DNA from: Lotus japonicus
Taxonomy: Eukaryota > Streptophyta > Magnoliopsida > Fabales > Fabaceae
Assembly: GCF_012489685.1 (NCBI RefSeq)
Contig: NC_080043.1
Location: forward strand, 58,550,289 to 58,614,288
Direction: 5' to 3'
DNA length: 64,000 nt
Of this stretch, positions 56,874 to 64,000 are shown piece after piece; the stretch's first letter is position 1, and each line of letters begins with the position of its first letter. A model generated the notes under the pieces. The model saw only the letters and a list, made by a program, of their open reading frames with translations, did not search any database and was not told the DNA's origin. The translations under genes and the position numbers were made by a program.

Positions 56874-57312
56874 ATGCGATTTTATGTCGCACATTGAAGA
56901 TGCATCTGTGTCGCACCTTCAATGTGCGTGTTTCTAATACACGCACCTTCAATGTGCGACGGAACCGCACTTTGAATGCGCGGACCTAGCGCACCTTGAA
57001 GGTGCGATTTTAATCAGTGACTTTCAAAGTGCGGCCCTAGGCTTGTGAATTTTGTAACAATGAAATGGATGTGTTGCTGTTTGTTTTCAGGGACTGTGAA
57101 TAATTGTGTGATTTCGTGTTGGGTTGCTGTTTTTTTTGTTTTCATTCTGCCTGTTGCAGGCTGTGACATGTCGCACTTTCAAAGTGCGTTCACAACGCAC
57201 GTAGAAAGTGCGATTGCGACGCACCTTTAAAGTGCGACATCTCTATCGCACTTTGCCGATGCGTGAATGTCGCACGTTCATTGTGCGATGTGGACGCATT
57301 TTAAAAGTGCGA
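56874..57312. repeat. Two clusters of ~18-20-bp palindromes (CGCACYTTCAARGTGCG)
   Basis: Twelve degenerate palindromes built on CGCAC-TT-CAA-GTGCG lie in two groups: near 56887, 56911, 56941, 56965, 56990, 57018 and near 57170, 57196, 57219, 57246, 57269, 57294. Spacing is about 22-30 bp. The best are ACGCACCTTCAATGTGCGAC, GCGCACCTTGAAGGTGCGA and TCGCACTTTCAAAGTGCG. The 135-bp spacer is ordinary T/G-rich sequence with two AG-acceptor-like sites. The family is not known to me. Confidence 0.85.
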
Positions 57313-57842
57313 AATTTGTCAGAAATAGAAACGAATAGGAAACAGATACATATGAAACATGAATGTGAATGAACAGAAAACCAATATGAATCTTTATTTA
57401 TTATATATTTAAGATATCTTACAAGATTGAACATACAAGTATAATGACCCCTAAACCCTTCACTTAGTACTTGAAAAATACAAGTACAATGACCCCTAGA
57501 GGATATAATCAGGAGGATTTTAATCTTCCTCTTCTTCTGGTCCTCTTCCTCATCTTCTGCTCCAACCATCTTCTCTAGACCCAATTGGGGAATCCAGCAG
57601 CGCCGCCAACTGAGCCTAGATGTTTCCATTATCACCAATGGTCTATAAAGAGACGCTTTCCACTAGAGCTTGGACAAATTCTATTTAGAAAGTTTGAGTA
57701 CTTTGAATAACCAAGGATGATCACCCCTACATTAGCAATTTTGACACTCTGAATTTGAAATATCACTTTCAAAGTACTCAAACTTGCTAATGTTACGGAT
57801 AATATCCACATCATTCCATCTAATGAACAATCTAAACCATTA
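57313..57842. other. Unassigned sequence
   Basis: A minus-strand frame (57243-57638) has a Glu/Lys-rich segment (EDEEEDQKKRKIK) but no recognisable fold. A GTA(T/C)AATGACCCCTA unit is duplicated at about 57439 and 57482. 57690-57800 holds an inverted repeat (AGTTTGAGTACTTTGAA / TTTCAAAGTACTCAAACTT). Confidence 0.4.
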
Positions 57843-58275
57843 AAGCATCTCCAATGCAAGGTTCTTAGTTCTTATTTTGGAGTTAAGAACTAAGAACTAA
57901 GAACTAAGAACTTTACCATTGGAGGTGCTGACAAAGACTCCTTAGTTCTTAAAAATAAGAACTCAGTTCTTATATAAGGATTTTTGCTTTTTGAGTTCTT
58001 AGCTTAAAATATTAATTATTTCTCCCTCATCCAAATTACTTTATTACTTTATGACTTTTGTTTTATTACTTTATGAAAATAAAAAGTATAAATAATTTGG
58101 TCGGTGGGACCAAATGAATAATGGTAAGAACTAATAACTAAGAACTAAGAACTAAGAACTAAGAACTCATGGTCGGAGCAAAATTGCTTGAGAGTTGCTT
58201 AAACACATGTGGCAATACAGGCCCACATGAATAGTGCTAAGAACTAAGAAGTAAGAACTAGCATTGGAGATGCTC
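57843..58275. mobile_element. 433-bp Harbinger-type MITE with TTA target duplication
   Basis: Ends AAGCATCTCCAATGCAAGG (left) and GAGCATCTCCAATGCTAG (right, reverse-complemented); TTA flanks both sides (57840-57842, 58276-58278). Inside are runs of the heptamer AAGAACT (57884-57912 and 58132-58170). The ends match the TIRs of the Harbinger element at 52799-55173 (GAGCATCTCCAACGC). Confidence 0.85.
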
Positions 58276-58343
58276 TTAGAGGTATGAAAGAGAAAAAGTA
58301 TGAGATGAAGAAGGGAAATATTTGTGTGAAAAAGAAGGATTAA

Positions 58344-58662
58344 TGTTCTATCCAAGAACATTGAGATGAGGTATAGTACCTAGAGTGTAAGGAACATGAT
58401 GCGAGATTCCTAGAGAGAATGAGAGCGTAACCGCTTTAGAGAGAGAAAGTAACTGAATTTCAATCTTGTTATTTCTCAAATGAGCCCAACGTCCTTTACA
58501 ATTGGTATTCATCCCCTATTTATAGATGTGGAGTTGGGCTTGGCGCCTCTAACCCTTCCTAATGGGCCGGTTAGGCCTCTGGGAGGAGGCCCAATCCTTG
58601 GTTCGTTCGTCGCCCTAATCTGGCACTCCTGGGCAAGGGACCCTGGGGTCTCGCCCAGTCCA
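58344..58662 (-). repeat. 3' LTR of element C (319 bp)
   Basis: On the plus strand it begins TGTTCTATCCAAGAAC and ends TCTCGCCCAGTCCA. A TATAAAT box lies at 58518-58524 (minus strand). It is the same family as the LTRs at 9925, 17739 and 25061. Confidence 0.88.
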
Positions 58663-59417
58663 CAAGTCCACAAGACACCGAGCTCGAAGCATGAGAGCTA
58701 AGTGTGTCTTTAAGTAGAAAAACTAAGGCGACGGTCATGAGAAGCTAATTAACGCTAAAACTTAAGGTCTAACAACAGAGAATAACTGCCAACATGGCTT
58801 GGTAATTAAAGCTTTAAAAATTAACATTTTGAACTTCTTGCTATGTTCCACTGGCGGCTCGAGTCCATAAGTGGGCTTGTGGAGATGGCGCTTGGTTTGC
58901 TTGCCTTGTCACAGTCGCGTGCGTACTCTGACTTGTGATATTCTGATGCGCATAGGGCTTATGACACATGGTAGTCGAGGTCTGCAAAATCTCAACTGTC
59001 CTACCAAAACGTCCCCTCGAATCCCCATAAAGTCTGTCAGTTTGGATACTGGACCAATTATCTTCAACCGCTGCAATTTCCACTTACTGTGTCATTCCCA
59101 CTTCCCAAAATCTTGCAACTGCAATCATTTTCCTCCGTTATGGGACACGATCTGCCACCTTTCCTCCGCATTTCCCAACAACTGCCCCCAGCTTCCCTAC
59201 ACACGTTTCCCCTCAATCATCACTTCCTGCTTATAAAGACGCTGCTCCCTTCACCCTTTAAATGATTCATGACCACGACTTCCCGCCTCCTTTTTCACGC
59301 GCGAGCCCCCTTTCATAGATCCTTGCCTCTGCCTTCACAACTTCCCACGCGCCGCCCTCTTTTCCGGCGAGCTTTCCCAGCGTCAAAATAACCTCTACTT
59401 CCTATCCCCTTTTAGAA
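58663..59417. other. Element C sequence between antisense gene and LTR
   Basis: Non-coding; 58690-58810 matches, inverted, the sequence before the 3' LTR of element A (TTACCAAGCCATGTTG, AAGACACACTTAGCTCTC). 59220-59417 is the likely promoter and leader of the antisense gene (CTTATAAAGACGCTGC near 59229). Confidence 0.5.
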
Positions 59418-61544
59418 ATGACATCGAGACGCTAAACCAGAAACTCCAATCGCAACGTCACCGTCGCCACCCCTTTACGGTGTGTTCCTCCTGTTGACCC
59501 GCCCCCCCGGGGGAGCTCCGCTCGAGGAAAAATACATTGTTGCCTTCCGAACGAGGACCTGGGAGTCCTTGCCAGTTCCCGCAGTAAGAGCCCTTCCCGC
59601 CGGGACGATGCCTAACCAACCGTCTAGTTTGGAGGAGTGGTCATCCATTTGTGAAATTTCTTCAGAATCCGGTGGGCTTTGTCACGAGAAACCCCTTGAC
59701 AACCTTATGTACTACGGAGTTTGCTCAGCCTTTGAGCGCCCTTGGCTCCGTCCTCAAGACAATCATGTGGGTGATTCCCACTTCTTCTATGTGTATGGGC
59801 ACATGTTCACAAGTTTGGGAATCAGGTTTCCTTTTTCTCCCTTTGTTTGCTCCGTGCTCCATAGTATCAATGTCGCTCCCAGTCAACTTCACCCCAACAG
59901 TTGGGCCTTTCTGCGATGCTTTGAAATCATCTGCGACGCGATCCAACAAGAACCTGAACCCTCCCACGTCCGCCCAGCTATCGCCGCCACGCAGCTAGGT
60001 TTTCCTGGAAGCTAGACCCGGACGTCAGCGCTTCAACCTTTTTTGGTCCAACATCACCGTTGATCTGGTCCGAAAGTACTTCAGGGTCGTGGTGTCCCAT
60101 AAGTACCCCGAGGTTTTAACCCAGAGGGACGACACCGCCCGATTCCCTTTCTACTGGACCCAAGAAGTGCTCCAGGTAGTTGACCCACGTGAGGATTCCC
60201 TAACCCCCGAGGACAAAGTTGTCATCAGCTTCCTGGCTAGACTCCCGGTTTTAGACTGCGCTCATGTGATTGGTAAATTTTTCCCTTGTGTACTTCGTAT
60301 TTCATATTTCCTGCTAACTCACCCTTGCTATTCTTTGCTTTAGGAAAAATGCGCCACGCTAGTGAAGGTCTTCTGGACGTCTTTGGGAAGAAAAGAAAAG
60401 TCTCATTTCCTGCTTAGGTTAATCTGAAGGGCGACAAGACGTCCTTGCCGAAGGTCCAAGCGAGTGGGAAGTGGCTCCCCGGTGAGGAGACCCCTCGCCC
60501 TTCCCCCAAGAAACCGCACCTCGTTACTGTCGCTTCACCCTCTGGCGGGGAGAGTACTCCTGCTACCTCTAGAGCTTTCTATAAATCTGAGGAGACTTCC
60601 GAGGCGAACCGGCCCGGCGGACCTCCAAAGGTGACTCCAGTTCCTTCGCCCAACGCCCAGGGTGATCCCGTTGACAGATCTTTTCCCTGGTACGAAGGTT
60701 ATCCTGCCGTCTCCTGGTCAAAACTTAATGCCATCTGCTAGTGTACCGCCGTCGCGTCATAATCCCGCCCCGCCCTCGGGTTCTGCAAACCAGGAATTGC
60801 CATATTCCCTATCTTTGACGCCATCGCAAGTTGTGAGGATGGATGAAGTGGTCAAGCAGCAGGGTTTGGACAGAGTTTCAGAAAGCGCGTTGGCGACAAT
60901 GCTCCATGCTTTTCATTGCTACAAGCGGTCAGCCCGGGATGCCGGAGCGTTGCGATCAGAGGTGGTGCGCCTCCATGCCCTCAACGCTGAATTCATTGAG
61001 AAGCGCAAAGCGCTCCTTGCCCAGCTAAATGCCAAAGAAGCCTCGTTTTCCAAAGAGCTGGCCAAGCAGACTAACCGTGCTGAGATTAGCTTGGAGTTTC
61101 GAGACAAGAAGATTTCGGAACTGGAAGGGACCCTAGCAAAACTCCAGCAGGAGGCGAAGTTGGAGTCCGACGCGAAGGAAGATTTGGTGGCCTCCAAGGA
61201 TCAAGCCATTTCTTCAATGGGCGAGGAACTTGAAACCCTCCGTGCCGAACTGGCGAAGAAAAATGAGGCTCTGTCTGCAGCAAAGGCCCAGGCCTAGTTT
61301 GAGGCGAAGGCCTTAGAAGAGAAGATGAGGTCAGATGTCGTTGTCGCCGCTGTCCTCGAGCGTGGTCGTGGATTCTTCCTCGCCAAAACCCAAGTTCAAA
61401 GCCTTCACCCCTAGATTGATCTCAGCCAGATGGGAGCATTCAAGAAGGTGACTCCCGCCGGATTGGTCGGTCCCGATGATCCTCCCGGCTTTGTCGCCGA
61501 ACGTTTCCTGAATGAAGAAGATGTAGAGGGAAACGAAGAATGTT
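59418..61544 (+). pseudogene. Antisense ORF of element C, with probable 71-bp intron, broken
   Basis: ATG at 59418 (MTSRR then a stop) corresponds to the start of copy A. The N-terminal domain (59520-60000) has SHFFYVYGHMFTSLGIRFPF, HPNSWAFLRCFEIICDAIQQ. After a frameshift near 60000 come FRVVVSHKYPEVLTQRDDTA, RFPFYWTQEVLQVVD and EDKVVISFLARLPVLDCAHV. GTAAAT at 60273 to TTTAG at 60343 gives a 71-bp intron that removes a stop and joins into GKMRHASEGLLDVFGKKRK. A TAG follows at 60415-60417, then a Pro/Ser linker. A coiled coil (60840-61270) and the tail FFLAKTQVQSLHP...GAFKKVTPAGLVGPDDPPGF end at 61544; TAG codons at 61297 and about 61411 interrupt it. It is more diverged than copies A, B and D. 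Confidence 0.72.
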
Positions 61545-62013
61545 AGCAGTTTTTAGTCGATCTTGTAATAACGATCTATTTTCTCGTTATTTGTTAATGA
61601 AAATTCCAAGTTCCCTTTGTGTTTTTCCTTGCTATGTTTCTCTTTTCCCTTTTTTTTTTAACTTCAATCGAGCTTAGGCCTTCCTTCTCCGCCAACGCCG
61701 TACCCATTATGAGCCTTGGGCGCACGTATCATACTGAGGAAACTCTTAGACTGTGAGTCACGCCAGTCACCCTTCCTATAGAGTCCCAACCCCCGCCCCT
61801 TAAGTGCCTTTCTTCTAAATTCCAACGGAGGTTTATCGTTGACCACCGACTAGGAGCACTTATGACTTTATTACGATTTGCCTCATCTTTCAAGGAAAAC
61901 TCCTCGAGAAACCGCTTTGGCAATAACTCCTGGAAACTTAACTTAGTGTATCAATGGCAGTTAACCCATAACAGTCTTCACATCTCATTCTGTTTCTGAA
62001 TTCGAGCATCACA
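61545..62013. other. Spacer between two antisense coding regions
   Basis: No gene. The 3' tail of the antisense ORF (TTGTTAATGAAAATTCC) and a T-rich tract are followed by sequence resembling a promoter and leader (TAGTGTATCAATGGCAG) for the next frame. Confidence 0.45.
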
Positions 62014-62350
62014 ATGGCATCCTTCGAAAATTGCATCAGTGAGCTGAGGAAGAAGGCATTTGACGAGGATCTCTTTATCAACGTTAGACATCCAGAGAAT
62101 CCGAGCGTCTATCAACTGACCAATCAGTTACTAGGCATGGGCCTAAACCCAGAGATGGACATCAAACTCAGAGGATTCCTCATATGTGTGGAGGAGCTTC
62201 AAGATCTGTTCTAGCGGGAGCTGGACAATTATGCCGCTATTCGAGCGGTGGAGGCTTCGCTGGAAGCCATGGCGGAGAGTCCTAAGAGGCAGGAGGTTTG
62301 CCAAAACTTGGTCCGATTGGAGTACAAACAACACCGTGTCCGTCGCTAGC
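62014..62350 (+). pseudogene. Second small antisense ORF of element C, ~111 codons with one stop
   Basis: I do not recognise the protein. It starts MASFENCISELRKKAFDEDL in a good plant start context (CACAATGGC) and continues with PSVYQLTNQLLGMGLNPEMD. A TAG at 62212-62214 interrupts, followed in frame by RELDNYAAIRAVEASLEAMA, SPKRQEVCQNLVRLEYKQHR and the end VRR. It is predicted mainly helical. It overlaps the 3' end of the minus-strand gag-protease frame near 62282-62346, where the pol deletion join lies. Confidence 0.45.
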
Positions 62351-64000
62351 TCCCTTTCTACCATACAAATCAAGGCAGTTGCGGTAGCATTTCTTCTCCC
62401 CCCTCTGATCTACCGCTATTTTCCCTATCCTTCCGCAGAGTAGTGGATATTTTACCGCTAGGTGGGCCGTTGATATCACTGCACGGAGGCGATTCAAAGT
62501 GTTTCGTCCTATGATGACGTTATATGCTGCTACAACCTGTAAGACTAGATATCTTACCCTTAGAAGCTCAGCGTCCTCGCCCACTCCAAAGGCTGTGTCC
62601 AAATCCACATAGCCGCGCACCCGAACTTGCTTTCCCGAAAAACCTACCAGGTTTCCTGTATATGGCATCAAATCCTTGTCTGTTAACCCCAACTGTCCAA
62701 ATACGTCTCCGTAGATGATATCCGCTGAGCTGCCTTGGTCCAATAGCACCCTCTGCACATTAAAACCATTAATTCTTACCATTACCACCAACGAATCATC
62801 TGTGTGGGCCTTGATTCCCTCAAAATCTGCTGACGATATTACTATATCCCGGTGTTGGCACCCAAGTGGAGCTGGATACTCCTGTGCCGATGCTACCGCC
62901 CTTACTTGCTTCCGCCTCGCCGTCGATGTGCTGTCGCCCTCGTCAAAGCCCCCTGCGATTGTGTTGGCCGTTTTGACTAACGCCCCGCCTTTATCATTGA
63001 CAGCTTCCTCCGCTTCCTTTCCCCTCGCCGTATTCATCTTCCCTTTACCTGCGATTGGCGCTCGCCTTCGGCAATCACGTTGGTCCCCGTCTAATCCGTG
63101 ACCTGTCACCCGTGGTTGCCTCGCCCTAATCAGCTGCCTAACTTGGCCCTTCAGCGATAAGCAGTCACTGGTGTTATGGCCTTCCAAGTTGTGATATTCA
63201 CACCACCGGGATCGGTCCTTTACCCCGTGCCAAGGATCGATTCTGTATTTGCCATCCTCGCCCGTTTCCGCAACCGTCGCTTCCTGGAGCGACTTTGCCA
63301 ATTCCTCACTCGAGTGCCACCCCGGCCTCCGTCGCCGGCGAGAGTTAGTTGTCCGCCGAGGACGCTTACACTCTATGCTCTCTCTTCCCGAACAGAGTAG
63401 CTTTCCCTTGACCTTCTTAATGAATTGGCCAACTTCCTTAACCTTTCGCACATTACTTACCTCCTTATCCTGTATCCGTTTCCTCGCCAGCGACACCTTT
63501 GCCACCTTCACGCGTTTCCTCTTATATGCGTCGTCCTCCTCTTCTAGGATGTAGTTTCTTGCTCGAACGCGGACTTCCGTCATCGAGCGTGCTGGTTTCC
63601 TACTCAGCTCGCAGCTCAGCTTTCCTACCATCAAACCGCTTTTGAAAGCGCACACGCACGTTCGAGACTCCAATTCCTCGAACTTCGTGGACGCAGCACT
63701 GTACCGCTCCATGTACTGCTTCAAGGTTTCCCGCTCCCTCTGCCGAATATCGAACAAATCTTCGATCATTCCTGCAGAGAACTGGACAAGGAATCTGGAC
63801 GAGAGGTCGCGAAATTTCGCTATGGATCCTTGAGGTAGAGTCATAAACCAAGCCATTGCCGCACCTCGAAATATAAATGGAAGCATCCTACACTTCACAG
63901 CGTCAGAAGCCGTGTTCACCGCCATCTTCTCATTGAACTGAAACAAATGGTCTTTTGGATCGGTTCGCCCATCGTACGTTTCCAACGCAAGGTTTCTCAT
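62282..64000 (-). CDS. gag-protease of Tat-like element C (open, partial at window end)
   Basis: The frame is open for 572 codons and continues beyond 64000 (the Met at the edge is internal by comparison with copy A). Gag core: YDGRTDPKDHLFQFNEKMAV, GAAMAWFMTLPQGSIAKFRD, ETLKQYMERYSAASTKFEEL. A Lys/Arg-rich region follows, with a zinc-binding-like WCEYHNLEGHNTSDC. The protease has its site at RVLLDQGSSADIIYGDVFGQ (D-Q-G-S-S) and YNVIIGRNTLNRLRAVIST near the end. At about 62338 the protease frame leaves homology to copy A and runs into unrelated sequence to the stop at 62282. Gag and protease could still be made; pol is gone. Confidence 0.85.
   Translation of the reverse strand: MRNLALETYDGRTDPKDHLFQFNEKMAVNTASDAVKCRMLPFIFRGAAMAWFMTLPQGSIAKFRDLSSRFLVQFSAGMIEDLFDIRQRERETLKQYMERYSAASTKFEELESRTCVCAFKSGLMVGKLSCELSRKPARSMTEVRVRARNYILEEEDDAYKRKRVKVAKVSLARKRIQDKEVSNVRKVKEVGQFIKKVKGKLLCSGRESIECKRPRRTTNSRRRRRPGWHSSEELAKSLQEATVAETGEDGKYRIDPWHGVKDRSRWCEYHNLEGHNTSDCLSLKGQVRQLIRARQPRVTGHGLDGDQRDCRRRAPIAGKGKMNTARGKEAEEAVNDKGGALVKTANTIAGGFDEGDSTSTARRKQVRAVASAQEYPAPLGCQHRDIVISSADFEGIKAHTDDSLVVMVRINGFNVQRVLLDQGSSADIIYGDVFGQLGLTDKDLMPYTGNLVGFSGKQVRVRGYVDLDTAFGVGEDAELLRVRYLVLQVVAAYNVIIGRNTLNRLRAVISTAHLAVKYPLLCGRIGKIAVDQRGEKKCYRNCLDLYGRKGASDGHGVVCTPIGPSFGKPPAS

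Larger units (their letters stand above)
58344..64000 (-). mobile_element. Tat-like Ty3/gypsy element C (minus), cut by window end
   Basis: In minus orientation: gag-protease (from beyond 64000 to 62282), a deletion of pol, two plus-strand (antisense) coding regions (62014-62346 and 59418-61544), and the 3' LTR (58344-58662). The LTR is flanked by ATTAA (58339-58343), and the other target copy lies beyond the window. Gag-protease is open, unlike in element A. RT, RNase H and integrase are missing between 62338 and the antisense genes. Confidence 0.82.

Noticed and set aside
56874..57312. Regular palindrome array considered as a CRISPR array
   Set aside because: The DNA is plant nuclear, the units are degenerate palindromes of 18-20 bp, and the gaps are too short and alike in composition to be spacers.

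Overview
The window is nuclear DNA of a flowering plant. Genes have spliceosomal introns, intergenic DNA is AT-rich, and most of the sequence is nested transposable elements (Ty3/gypsy, LINE, Mutator-like, PIF/Harbinger, MITEs). The host genes (CDR1-type aspartic protease, arabinogalactan peptide, PRELI/MSF1 protein, FAR1-like) and the repeat style suggest a eudicot, most likely a legume. The species is inferred, not proven.

Layout. 1-10224: a nest of Tat-like Ty3/gypsy remnants in opposite orientations, interleaved with an Athila-like remnant and a clean solo LTR (6529-7915, 5-bp target duplication). 10225-17738: gene island with a MITE, a decayed LINE end, a CDR1-like protease with one 1000-bp intron, an arabinogalactan-peptide gene and a 748-bp MITE with TTA target duplication. 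17739-25380: complete-ended but pol-deleted Tat-like element with GTTTC target duplication and an antisense extra ORF. 25386-29152: intergenic DNA and an intact PRELI/MSF1 gene. 29153-39960: a LINE RNase H remnant split by a 10-kb non-autonomous gypsy element with 4-kb LTRs and a gag gene only. 41077-42429: small MULE with 48-bp perfect TIRs and 9-bp target duplication. 43102-44659: broken FAR1-related gene. 44797-50847: intact two-gene Mutator-like element. 52799-55173: PIF/Harbinger element with truncated transposase. 56874-57312: two clusters of short GCGCAC...GTGCG palindromes. 57843-58275: Harbinger-type MITE. 58344-64000: another Tat-like element, running off the window, with one or two antisense genes and gag-protease.

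How the parts work together. Only the PRELI gene, the AG-peptide gene and the two genes of the 44.8-50.8 kb MULE look intact; the protease is nearly intact but has lost its ATG and has a weak second catalytic motif. In all the Tat-like copies seen here RT/RNase H/integrase is missing, while the antisense ORF region is kept. The most notable item is the MULE: perfect 9-bp target duplication, TIRs of over 300 bp, a four-exon 1134-aa MuDR-type transposase reconstructed without a stop, and a convergent second gene for a 144-aa GRF zinc-finger membrane-anchored protein, in the position that mudrB holds in maize MuDR.
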